A stretch of 57,186 nt of DNA, taken from assembly GCA_947457385.1 (NCBI GenBank), contig CANGUX010000003.1:1-57186 (forward strand). The letters run 5' to 3'. Below are positions 35,204 to 43,777 of the stretch, piece by piece (positions within the stretch are counted from its first letter, which is position 1; the number at the start of each line of letters is the position of its first letter). Made by a program: the position numbers and the translations under genes. This stretch comes from Holosporales bacterium. GTDB lineage: Bacteria > Pseudomonadota > Alphaproteobacteria > Holosporales > Holosporaceae. The notes under the pieces were generated by a model. The model saw only the letters and a list, made by a program, of their open reading frames with translations. It was not told the DNA's origin and ran no database searches.

Positions 35204-36688
35204 ATGGCAAACACAGAACCCATCTTTAAAGCCACCATTGGCCTGGAAGTCCATGCACAAATTGCTTCTCAGTCTAAATTGTTTTCTGGTGCTCCTAGTG
35301 ATGTATTTGGCGCAGAACCCAATGCATGCGTTTCCTTTATAGATGCAGCTTTTCCTGGAATGCTGCCAGTAGTCAATCTACACTGTATCCAACAAGGCAT
35401 CCGATTAGGGCTTGGCGTAAAAGGAAAATTACGCATGACCTCTATCTTTGAGCGAAAGCATTATTTTTATCCCGATCTGCCCCAAGGGTATCAAATTTCT
35501 CAATTCAAAGCTCCCTTGGTAGAGGGGGGTGGACTGATGATTCAGGATGCGAAGGGTCATCCAAAATATATTACCCTCGATCGCATTCATCTAGAGCAAG
35601 ATGCAGGACAAAGCATCCATGACAAAGTCCCTCACCATTCTTGTTTAAATTTTAATCGCGCAGGGATTGGGTTAATGGAAATTGTCAGCAATCCTGACCT
35701 GACGACTCCAGAAGAGGTGGTGGATTATGTCAAACGGTTGCGCAGTTTGATGCGGTATTTAGGGGTATGTCAAGGAAACATGGAAAAAGGTCAGCTTCGT
35801 GTTGATGCCAATGTTTCCGTGCATCGTCCCAGTGATCCTCTTGGAACGCGTGTGGAAATAAAAAATCTCAATTCTATCAGTTCTTTGCAAAAAGCACTCC
35901 ATTATGAAATTCAAAGACAAATTCAGCGCTGCAGCAAAGGGGAACCTATTTTTCAAGAAACCCGTAGTTTTGATGTGCAAGAAGGCATCACACGTCCTCT
36001 TCGAACAAAAGAAGAAGCCGATGACTATCGTTATTTTCCAGATCCTGATCTTCCCTCCATCGTGCTGAGCAAAACCCTAATAGAAACCATTGCAAAAAGT
36101 CTTCCAGAGCTTCCTCAAGAAAAATATCAGCGCTTTATTGAAATGTTTGAATTGTCACCTTATGATGCTGCGCTTTTAACTGAAGAACAAGAAACAGCAT
36201 TCTTTTTTGAGTCTACGCTCAGTCATCTACGCACTTTAGAAACTGACCCGCTGCTTTTCAAACTAACGGCCAATTGGATGACGGGTGAAGTCTTTGCCAT
36301 GCTTAAACGTACACAGCAGGCCATTGCATCTTGCCCCGTTTCATCCAAAGATCTGGCTTCCCTTATTTATCATGTCTATACTAAAGCTCTTTCAAATTCT
36401 CTTGCCAAAGATGTTTTTACTACCATGTGGGAAACAAAAGAATCACCCGAAGAGATTATGGAGCGAAAAAATCTAAGACAAGTTTCAGATGATAGCATCC
36501 TTCGCACATGGATTCGATCTGTATTGGAACAAGAAACCCTTCAGGTTCAAGCCTATTTTTCTGGGAAAGAGAAAATCTTTGCTTATCTTGTGGGACAAAT
36601 CATGAAAATTTCTAAAGGAAAAGGAAACCCTTCCATGATCCATACTTTATTAAAAGAAGAGTTAGAACAGATGCGTTCAAGGCAATAG
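35204..36688 (+). CDS. gatB: Aspartyl/glutamyl-tRNA amidotransferase subunit B
   Basis: Kinase subunit of GatCAB, which turns Glu-tRNA-Gln into Gln-tRNA-Gln. 494 residues. The start ATIGLEVHAQI, the YFYPDLPQGYQISQ block (about 88-101), HLEQDAGQ and DYRYFPDPDLP are all diagnostic. The C-terminal helical/YqeY-like tail (about 400-490) binds tRNA. gatC and gatA are not adjacent and not in the window. Confidence 0.97.
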   Translation: MANTEPIFKATIGLEVHAQIASQSKLFSGAPSDVFGAEPNACVSFIDAAFPGMLPVVNLHCIQQGIRLGLGVKGKLRMTSIFERKHYFYPDLPQGYQISQFKAPLVEGGGLMIQDAKGHPKYITLDRIHLEQDAGQSIHDKVPHHSCLNFNRAGIGLMEIVSNPDLTTPEEVVDYVKRLRSLMRYLGVCQGNMEKGQLRVDANVSVHRPSDPLGTRVEIKNLNSISSLQKALHYEIQRQIQRCSKGEPIFQETRSFDVQEGITRPLRTKEEADDYRYFPDPDLPSIVLSKTLIETIAKSLPELPQEKYQRFIEMFELSPYDAALLTEEQETAFFFESTLSHLRTLETDPLLFKLTANWMTGEVFAMLKRTQQAIASCPVSSKDLASLIYHVYTKALSNSLAKDVFTTMWETKESPEEIMERKNLRQVSDDSILRTWIRSVLEQETLQVQAYFSGKEKIFAYLVGQIMKISKGKGNPSMIHTLLKEELEQMRSRQ

Positions 36689-37174
36689 TGAAAGGTATGT
36701 GCATCAGATATGCTTGGGGGTGCTGGGGGGGGGAAACCACTCGGTCTATTAAAAACAATGGTGTTTCAGAGATAGATAAAGCTCATGAAATAAAGCCTGA
36801 AAGACATTGCATTAAGCAATTTTTCTAGCGCATTACAAAATCAAACATCATAAAAAGTATGCTTCTTGCATCCTTTCAAGGGTTCAAAAAGGCATAGAGC
36901 ACCACATATCTTAACTATGGAAATCGGTTTTTAGACATCCTTGTTTTTTACCACAACAAAGGTGCGTTCTTTCCAAATGAATTTTGAAATAATAGAATTC
37001 TAATGTTCATATTCCTTTGATTATTTCAAATGCAGTGTTTTTAAAACGCTATTTTACAATACAAAGATTCAAATCATTGAAAATATGTGCTGAATGTTTA
37101 ATTTTTGACATTTTTCTTGATGCTTATTAAAAAATAAGACAGACTGAACAGGAAACAAAAAAAGAGAAGATTTA
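36689..37174. other. Spacer between gatB and the reductase gene
   Basis: 486 bases with no open frame of note. It has a run of five G and then nine G near 36716-36733, then AT-rich sequence that must include the promoter of the next gene. No transposase motif was recognised on either strand. Confidence 0.45.
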
Positions 37175-37714
37175 ATGCCCAATCCTGTTGTACTATTGGC
37201 GAGTTCAAGGCCTGAAGGACATACTAAAAAAGCCGTTCAAGGTGCATTAGAATTCTGTTTAGGAGAAAGCGTAAAGGATGTTTCATGGGAAATTCTTTGC
37301 ACCCTTTCTATTCTTCCTTATGACTATGAAAATAAAAATGCAACAGATGATTTTTTATCGCTGATTCGACGTCTTTTACAACATGATCTTATTATTTTTG
37401 CAACTCCGGTGTATTGGTACACCATGAGTGCTCATATGAAGATTTTTTTTGATCGCATTACGGATCTTTTGGTGCACCACAAAGAGCTGCTGCGTGCTTT
37501 TAAAGATAAAAAAGCCATGATTATCGCCTCTTCTGCCAGTGGAAAACCAGAAGCGTTTGAAATTCCTTTTGCATTAACGTTCCAGTACCTTTCTATGGAT
37601 TACATCGGGTGTTGGGATTTTATTTTTCCAGAGAAAACCCCTGAACATGTTGCACATAACCAAGAACAAAAAAAGAGTTTAGAAGGACAATGGAAAAAAT
37701 GCATGCCTTTTTAA
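37175..37714 (+). CDS. NAD(P)H-dependent FMN reductase / flavodoxin-fold protein
   Basis: 179 residues. LLASSRPEGHTKKAV (7-21) is the FMN-phosphate loop, and FATPVYWYTMSAHMKIFFDR (about 75-94) is the flavin-facing segment of the WrbA/KefF/IsiB-type reductases. The start ATG has AGAAG upstream. It probably is a small flavin reductase or quinone reductase; the electron acceptor cannot be told. It opens an accessory stretch and stands alone on the plus strand. Confidence 0.8.
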   Translation: MPNPVVLLASSRPEGHTKKAVQGALEFCLGESVKDVSWEILCTLSILPYDYENKNATDDFLSLIRRLLQHDLIIFATPVYWYTMSAHMKIFFDRITDLLVHHKELLRAFKDKKAMIIASSASGKPEAFEIPFALTFQYLSMDYIGCWDFIFPEKTPEHVAHNQEQKKSLEGQWKKCMPF

Positions 37715-37944
37715 GGTGCGTGTTCCCCCTTGGAGCGTGAACGGACGTCTCTTTTTTGTTGCATAGGGGTTACCTTTATGAGAAACAGTATTCCTTTTAT
37801 CCATAGGAAAGCTCATGATTTTATTTTTTTGTGCTTCACTTTCAGATCAGTTATACCATGGGATGGTGCCTGCAGTGCAAAAGGGAGGGCATGATTAAAA
37901 GCGTTAAAATCCTTGCAGATCTTTATAGAAATAGACGCAAACCA

Positions 37945-38290
37945 TTTGGACTGATTGAAGCTTATACAAAGCTGCATGATCCATCCCTATAACCTGAGCT
38001 GCCTTTATTTCCTTTATCAAAACTTATGCTACTCAACTCTTAAAGCGGTCGGTATGATATGAAAAATTAAAACCCATAGGAGCCATTGCCTTTTGATGGA
38101 TGTATCCGGCGATCATAGTGGTTCTTTGGTCCTATTTAACGCTCTTTTTACCTCGGAGCCATTCATCTTTCTTGCCCCAGCACGCTCTTTGCAAATTTTC
38201 ATGTTGAACCCTACTTTCGTCAATATAGTCAATGCTTTCGGCTATTCTAAGCTCTTCTGGATGAGTCTTTTCTCTGATGAGAACGATAGA
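37945..38290 (-). pseudogene. IS630-family transposase remnant, catalytic core
   Basis: In the 956-base gap 37715-38670. From 38233 down to 38033 one frame reads IDYIDESRVQHENLQRACWG, KKDEWLRGKKSVK, a stop, DQRTTMIAGYIHQK, AMAPMGFNF. This is the first catalytic block of IS630 (YIDES) plus the TTMIAG/APM.F strand. About 40 bases on, another frame reads QVIGMDHAALYKLQ (first Asp-containing form MDNAAFHK), the second catalytic block. Upstream, EKTHPEELRIAES joins in frame. Stops and frameshifts show it is dead. A plus-strand 71-codon frame here is its shadow. Flanks 37715-37944 and 38291-38670 hold nothing else I recognise. Confidence 0.78.
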
Positions 38291-38670
38291 TCAAAGAAAA
38301 AATCCTGAGTATCAGAACGATATAGCAATAGATGAATAGGATTTGGTATCAGATTTAATGGCAGTATTTTATATTATGCAGTTGGAATAATGTAGTCTCA
38401 AAAGAGGTATATGGATGATTGGGGGCGCTTTTTCTTAAACTTGCACATTGTAACATCCATAGTCCTGATACGTCATATGAAATGAAAATGACGTAAAACA
38501 AGAGGAATAAAAGGGATCATTTGGGGCGCGTGGCCCACTGCATTAAAATCAGTGAAAAAAGGTGAAGATGCTCAATGGTTTTTTTAACTATGGGCTTGTG
38601 TTGCCTATTTCTGACACGTTTGAGCATGATCAAACGTGTCAGATGGGTCTCTCTTTAGATGAACATCTTC

Positions 38671-39702
38671 TTACTTTTTTCGATGGGATGGATTTAAATT
38701 TTTAATAAAAATATGGTCGATGATAGGGGTATCCCTCATGGTTTCACCCAAAGAAACGGTGTAACGATTCACATAGCCTAATTTTTTGTAGAATCCTGGA
38801 GCCTCATCTGTACGACTATGCAGCATTATTTTTGCAACTCCAGTACGCTTAAGATGCTTTTCCAGCGCGTTCATCAAGGCTTTTCCTGCTCCCTTACCGC
38901 GATGATCTTTTTGAATAAACACAGAATAGACAAAAGCAAGAGGCGATATACCATAGTCCGAAGTGACAGAAAAGCGCCCTCCTCCTATAATATTTCCACT
39001 CGGATCACGTAAGGCAAGGACCGGATCTTCAGGAGAATAGGTAGGAGATGTGGGAGGAGAAACCGCTAATTTCATGATGGATTCTTTGGCATCCACAAAA
39101 GGAATCTTAGGGGGCTCATATAGGTACGTCCACACTTTTCCTACGCGAGATAAAACCTTAAACCCCAATTGAGATAGTTTTTCATGCAATGCTTTTTCTT
39201 CAGGTAAAAGTGCTGCCTCTGTTTGGACCTCGTTGTCATATAGAATATCCATAAGAACACGCTCTATGTTTCCTTTTTCAACGAGAAACTTCAAGGCCTT
39301 AGAAGACGATGCAGGGGGGATGACAAACGTTCGAGCAAGCCTGGCAACTCTACCATAAAAATAACCACGAAGAATGGGCGTTTCCAGTTCAGGGATTTCT
39401 CGAGGGGCTTCTGAAACAACAAATCCATCTCGATTTAAAAGCTTTCCCAATCTTTCCTTTTCTGTTTCATTTAAGCCATCACTTAGAAATTTTGCTTCTT
39501 CCTTACGAAAGGGGGAAAGGGTAATCTGATCTCCATTGGGCAATACAGCCAGAACAGGATCGCTAGAATGCGCCTCTTTCTTTTTTAAAGCAGCAGTGTA
39601 ACCATGCGAAAAGTAAGGAAATGGTAAAAAAAGGGCCCAAACAGCCAATAAAATATTTATTTTTTTTATACGCATTAATTTGCAATAGTTAAAAAACGAC
39701 AT
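38671..39702 (-). CDS. Exported GNAT-family acetyltransferase
   Basis: 343 residues. A signal peptide or N-terminal anchor (best from M10 at 39675: MRIKKINILLAVWALFLPF, then FSHG) precedes about 200 residues of mixed sequence and a C-terminal GNAT domain (about 230-330). The acetyl-CoA loop is VFIQKDHRGKGAGKALMNAL (R/QxxGxG/A type), followed by ML HSRTDEAPGFYKKLGYV. The middle part (about 45-200) may be a second, degenerate acetyltransferase-like domain. GNAT enzymes are normally cytosolic because they need acetyl-CoA, so an export signal suggests action outside the cell, perhaps in a host. No ribosome binding site separates ATG 39702 from 39675. Confidence 0.75.
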   Translation of the reverse strand: MSFFNYCKLMRIKKINILLAVWALFLPFPYFSHGYTAALKKKEAHSSDPVLAVLPNGDQITLSPFRKEEAKFLSDGLNETEKERLGKLLNRDGFVVSEAPREIPELETPILRGYFYGRVARLARTFVIPPASSSKALKFLVEKGNIERVLMDILYDNEVQTEAALLPEEKALHEKLSQLGFKVLSRVGKVWTYLYEPPKIPFVDAKESIMKLAVSPPTSPTYSPEDPVLALRDPSGNIIGGGRFSVTSDYGISPLAFVYSVFIQKDHRGKGAGKALMNALEKHLKRTGVAKIMLHSRTDEAPGFYKKLGYVNRYTVSLGETMRDTPIIDHIFIKNLNPSHRKK

Positions 39703-39796
39703 GTAAAAAAAGAAAAAATGCGCTCTTAAAATGATAGCATCATACTCTTCTATATTTTGTCAATCAGATGGAACCTTCAAAAATCAGCACGCTTTA

Positions 39797-40603
39797 TCAA
39801 GCACGACCAAAAAATAGATACGTTAAGAGATAATTGCTTAAAAGAATAGCAATGCAAGAACGCACGACTCCGCGTGTGGTTGCAATGCCGACTCCTTCTG
39901 CGCCTCTCTCTGCATAAAAGCCCTCATAACACCCCATAAAGGCGATAATAAAACCAAAACATGCTGCTTTAGTCAAACCCAATAGCACATCCCCAAACAA
40001 GAGAATTTCCAAGGTTCGTCCAATGTATTGAGGGCCATGAGCATGACAGGTGGTCAACGCAACGCTATAGCCTCCTAAAATCCCAATGACATCTGCAATC
40101 AACGTTAAAAAAGGGAGAGCAACGATAGCAACCAGCAAACGTGGAATGACGAGATATCGTAATGGATGGGTTGAAAGCGTCAAAAGAGCATCCAATTGAT
40201 TGCTGACACGCATGGTGGCCAATTCAGCTGCAATGCTTGCTCCCCAACGCCCAGCCATCATGAGGGCACTGAGAACCGGCCCCAATTCTCTGATCATGGA
40301 CAAGGCCACCACTTCTGGTAAGGCCATGGATTCTGTGGAAAAACGCGTAAAAGTGGTATAGCTTTGGAGTGCCAAAACCATTCCTGTAAATAAAGCAGTC
40401 AGTGCCACCAAGGGAATGGAAAAAAATCCCATAAACATCCATTGTTTTAGGACTTGTTTGGCATAAAAAGGACCTTGGATGCCTCTCATTAAAATAGAAA
40501 AAAGAAACCAAATCATTCTTAAAGCTGTTTTGCTAGATTCTAATATTGCTTTTCCAATTGCGCGAAGAAACCAAATTATTTTTTGTGCTGCATGCATAAA
40601 CAC
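39797..40603 (-). CDS. mlaE: MlaE-type permease of a phospholipid ABC transporter
   Basis: 268 residues with five to six membrane segments. ALFTGMVLALQSY, VVALSMIRELGPVLSALMMA, GRWGASIAAELATMRVSNQL and the C-terminal RGVVRSCIAILLSNYLLTY match MlaE/permease family proteins, which with MlaF and MlaD move phospholipids between the membranes. Start is GTG 40603 or ATG 40597, with AAGG upstream. mlaF and mlaD are not adjacent, so the genes are split. Confidence 0.93.
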   Translation of the reverse strand: MFMHAAQKIIWFLRAIGKAILESSKTALRMIWFLFSILMRGIQGPFYAKQVLKQWMFMGFFSIPLVALTALFTGMVLALQSYTTFTRFSTESMALPEVVALSMIRELGPVLSALMMAGRWGASIAAELATMRVSNQLDALLTLSTHPLRYLVIPRLLVAIVALPFLTLIADVIGILGGYSVALTTCHAHGPQYIGRTLEILLFGDVLLGLTKAACFGFIIAFMGCYEGFYAERGAEGVGIATTRGVVRSCIAILLSNYLLTYLFFGRA

Positions 40604-40700
40604 GAATGTCGCCTTATGAGGCTATGGAGCATCTTCTTTTAATTCTAACAGCACCACCATAGGGTTGCGAGAGCCCAAGGCCGATGAAATCCTAAAAGAT

Positions 40701-41783
40701 TCAATTTTTCTTTTTAAGGAGCTCTAAAAAAACACGTAGCGTTTCTTTTTCTTCTTGCACTAAAGCTTCTCCTATGGCATTTAAGGTTTCAATGGTTTTA
40801 GGAGAGCTATCATCAAATCGCAAGGTGTTGGGCAATTTCTTGGATTCTATGCGGCAATACGAAGTGGATTTTTTGCTGTTTTTAATGAGTTTGCGCAGCA
40901 AAGATCGATGACTTTCTGCGTGAGGGTCTACAATCAATCGAAAAAAATCTTTTTTCCATGTGAGAATGCCAGGAGAAGCCGATTTCATGACTGCATCATA
41001 ATTACCACTTTTTCCAATCCCTAGAGAAAGAATAAAGATTTCTGAATCAGGAAATAAACGGCGTGCTTCTAAAAAAGCAAAAAGTGCAGGATCATTCACC
41101 ACTACGGCACCATCAACAAAATAACCTGTTTCACAGGACACGTTTGTTTTTGATCTATAGTGCATGTATTTAGCAGGAAAAAATGTTGGTACTGATGAAG
41201 TTGCGCGCGCAACGTCTTTCATAAGAAATGTTATTTCTTTTGGGCCAATATGATGATAACAGGGTTGCTTAAGGGGTTTAGGGTAGGATCGAAACAGTTT
41301 AAGGCGTGGTCCTTTGTGTAACGAACGTTGAAGATTATAGGCTAAAATCAGGACACGCGTAACCGCATGGGAAAAGGGAGTATCCCCTAGAACCTCCTTA
41401 AATAGAGCTTCGGCCCCTTTTTCTTGATATTGTGAAAAAAACAAGGCATAAAGCAAACTCGTTACGCGTGTCATGTCGCAAAATCGCCCAAACGAGGTTT
41501 TTTTAAAGATGTCACAAGCTCTTGTTTTATAAATTTCAGACATATTTTTTGCCGAATAAAACGCCCTTCTGCACCCCAAGGATGGAGCAGCATATGGCCT
41601 AGAGGGCATAGTCAAGCCCAATGCGATGATACCCCCTGTAGAAACACCAGTGATGAGGTCAAATAATTCAGCAATAGGTTTGCCAGCTTCTTTTTCGATG
41701 TGTTCAAGAATTTTCAAGGGGATTATGCCTAAAATCCCCCCTCCATCGATAGAAAGCACAAAGATAGGACGCGATGACGCCAT
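40701..41783 (-). CDS. Patatin-like phospholipase
   Basis: 360 residues. The oxyanion motif DGGGILGIIPLKIL (14-27), the nucleophile elbow GVSTGG (46-51, Ser) and the second catalytic residue in the DGA triad member (FVDGAVVVNDPAL, near 220) are all intact, so a Ser-Asp dyad lipase is predicted. AAGGAG lies five bases before the ATG. No signal peptide is visible. It resembles the Rickettsia patatin effectors in the N-terminal pattern (SIDGGGI.GIIP, ELFDLITGVSTGGIIALGL), which act on host membranes; CapV-type effectors of CBASS defence share that pattern, but no cyclase neighbour is present. Role in host interaction is inference. Confidence 0.88.
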   Translation of the reverse strand: MASSRPIFVLSIDGGGILGIIPLKILEHIEKEAGKPIAELFDLITGVSTGGIIALGLTMPSRPYAAPSLGCRRAFYSAKNMSEIYKTRACDIFKKTSFGRFCDMTRVTSLLYALFFSQYQEKGAEALFKEVLGDTPFSHAVTRVLILAYNLQRSLHKGPRLKLFRSYPKPLKQPCYHHIGPKEITFLMKDVARATSSVPTFFPAKYMHYRSKTNVSCETGYFVDGAVVVNDPALFAFLEARRLFPDSEIFILSLGIGKSGNYDAVMKSASPGILTWKKDFFRLIVDPHAESHRSLLRKLIKNSKKSTSYCRIESKKLPNTLRFDDSSPKTIETLNAIGEALVQEEKETLRVFLELLKKKN

Positions 41784-41866
41784 AAAAACTCCTTATCAGA
41801 ACAATGTATAATAGAGATGAGGGCAACACAGCATCATTTGAGAAAGATCAAAAATGCTAGAAAATC

Positions 41867-43126
41867 TTAAACAGATGGAGACTTGAAGGAGCTCTCTGGC
41901 ATTCTTATAGCAATCAAAAAAGAAAACAGATAAAAGATAAAAATGCTAGAAAAGGCAACGCGATAATCCAATAAAGTATAGACAGGGTGTGCCCCTTCTT
42001 TTTGTCCATCCCAAAAAAATTTTAATATTTCACCCACCAAAGGATTGTGAAAGGTTCCACCCAACATCATGATGGCATTGGTGGCCCCAACGGCCATGCC
42101 TGAAAGCCTTGCCGGTAAATTTTCCGATGAGATGATGAAAATAAGAACCTGTCCCCCCGAAAAAAAACCAAGACAAAACAGGAAAAAACCACAGAGCGCA
42201 ACGGAATGCATAGGACAAAAAAAGATCAAGCCCCCGAAAAAAGCAGTTAATCCCCCTGAAAGTCTTAAAAACATACGCCGTTTCTTAAAACGACCAGAAA
42301 GATAAGACAACACCGCCGCCCCAAAAGCCGAACCAATCATCACCAAAGAAGCGAGTTTTCCTGCTGAACTTTTAGAAATCCCGAAAAGCTGTTGTAAAAA
42401 TCCCATAGAGTAGGTATCAGAAAAAACAGAAAGACTAAGGTATAGTGCATATCCAAAAATGCCCATACGCCAAACTACGGCAGAACGCATCACCGTAAAA
42501 AATTCTTTCTTATAATACCCAAAAGATTGTCCCTTCAGGGAAGAATGAAAAAAATCAGAAGGTCCATTTTTGACAAAAACCCAAATTAAAAGGGATAAAA
42601 AGGAACCCCAAGCGCATAGCCCCCACATCACATGATGCCAAGAGGGGGCCAGATCAATAAACGTCGGCAACCATGCGTTGGCCAGTGCTCCTCCTGCTAA
42701 TTTCCCTACAGAAGAAAGCAGACCAACGGCAAAAGTTAATTGAAGAGGCGAAAACCATAATGTCGTCATGTGGATGCTTCCAATAAAGGAAACCGCCCCC
42801 CCCATGCCAATCAGAGCTCGCCCTAATAACGCCATGGGAAGCGTACTGGCAAAACTAAACAAAATAGCCCCCATGACACAAAAGGCTGTTCCTGCTCGTA
42901 ACACCGTCTTAGGCCCATAAGTATCGAGTGCAATCCCCACAGGAATTTGAAAAAAGCTGTACGTAATATAGTAAGATGAAGCAAAAACACCCAAAGTGCC
43001 GGCGTCCATGTGGAATTCGTCCATCAAGGGTATGGCCAAGGCATTAGGAGAACTTCTTAAGAAGAATTGAAAGCTATAGAAAAGTGCGAGGATAAACCAA
43101 GTCAACCAAGCCTTTTTTGCTTCCAC
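41867..43126 (-). CDS. MFS transporter
   Basis: 419 residues, 12 predicted membrane segments. The loop 2-3 motif appears as GIALDTYGPKTVLRAGT and a GRALIGMGGAVSFIGS helix 4-5 signature follows, typical of the major facilitator superfamily. Substrate cannot be told. Start is GTG at 43126. It sits downstream of patatin in map order but both read leftward, so the MFS gene is upstream of patatin with an 83-base gap; cotranscription is possible. Confidence 0.88.
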   Translation of the reverse strand: MEAKKAWLTWFILALFYSFQFFLRSSPNALAIPLMDEFHMDAGTLGVFASSYYITYSFFQIPVGIALDTYGPKTVLRAGTAFCVMGAILFSFASTLPMALLGRALIGMGGAVSFIGSIHMTTLWFSPLQLTFAVGLLSSVGKLAGGALANAWLPTFIDLAPSWHHVMWGLCAWGSFLSLLIWVFVKNGPSDFFHSSLKGQSFGYYKKEFFTVMRSAVVWRMGIFGYALYLSLSVFSDTYSMGFLQQLFGISKSSAGKLASLVMIGSAFGAAVLSYLSGRFKKRRMFLRLSGGLTAFFGGLIFFCPMHSVALCGFFLFCLGFFSGGQVLIFIISSENLPARLSGMAVGATNAIMMLGGTFHNPLVGEILKFFWDGQKEGAHPVYTLLDYRVAFSSIFIFYLFSFLIAIRMPESSFKSPSV

Positions 43127-43293
43127 CGTTTTCTGTCATAAAAAAGATCGCTATCCGTTGATTATGCGGGATTCTTGACAAACAATGCAAGAATTTTTTT
43201 GCAAATCATCGTTTCACAAATCGGCTTTACAGAATCTTGATGTATTTTTGCCATCATTCTAGGTATGTATTTTCTTTCAACACCCACATCATC

Positions 43294-43713
43294 ATGAAAA
43301 GCCATTCCTTTCAGTGCGATAAATTAATACGCACAAAAGCCGGAGATTGTTTAACATCTCAGGGCGCTGTCCTAAAAACACGCGTTCTTTCAGCAGAAGA
43401 AATTGTACCTTATCTGAAAAAAAAGATTGAAGAAGAAGCACGTGAAGCACGGCAGGCAAAAACGTCTGAACATATGATTGAAGAGCTCATGGATGCTTTT
43501 TCCGCAGGATATGCATTGCTTAAAGCGCTAGGCATAGATCAAGAAGCCTTTCTTCAAGGCTGCAAAGCAAAAGATGAAAAAGAAGGGTCTTATGAAGGGG
43601 GATTATGCCTAACCCACATCACCCTTCCCGAAGGTCACCCAAAGTTAAGGCATTATCAGAATCATCCTGAAAAATACACTGAAATTTCTGAGTATGACGC
43701 CATCAAAGACTAA
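43294..43713 (+). CDS. MazG-like house-cleaning NTP pyrophosphatase
   Basis: 139 residues from the ATG at 43294. The start CDKLIRTKAGDCLTSQG, the VLSAEEIVPYLKKKIEEEAR helix (E-x-x-E-type acids) and EELMDAFSAGYALLKALGI match the all-alpha NTP pyrophosphatase superfamily (COG4997-like), which hydrolyses non-canonical nucleotides. The C-terminal third (about 95-139) is family-specific and unrecognised. It lies 64 bases upstream of secD. Confidence 0.7.
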   Translation: MKSHSFQCDKLIRTKAGDCLTSQGAVLKTRVLSAEEIVPYLKKKIEEEAREARQAKTSEHMIEELMDAFSAGYALLKALGIDQEAFLQGCKAKDEKEGSYEGGLCLTHITLPEGHPKLRHYQNHPEKYTEISEYDAIKD

Positions 43714-43777
43714 GGAAAAATATTGAGTCTCTTCTAAGAGTATGGCACAGTAGTGGAATGAAGGATCGGAGAGCGTT

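Noticed and set aside
38093-38308. A 71-codon plus-strand frame
   Set aside because: It is the complement of the IS630 transposase remnant, which has recognisable motifs on the minus strand.
40701-41783. Patatin as part of a CBASS defence operon
   Set aside because: No nucleotidyltransferase or other CBASS gene is next to it; the neighbours are an MFS carrier and mlaE.
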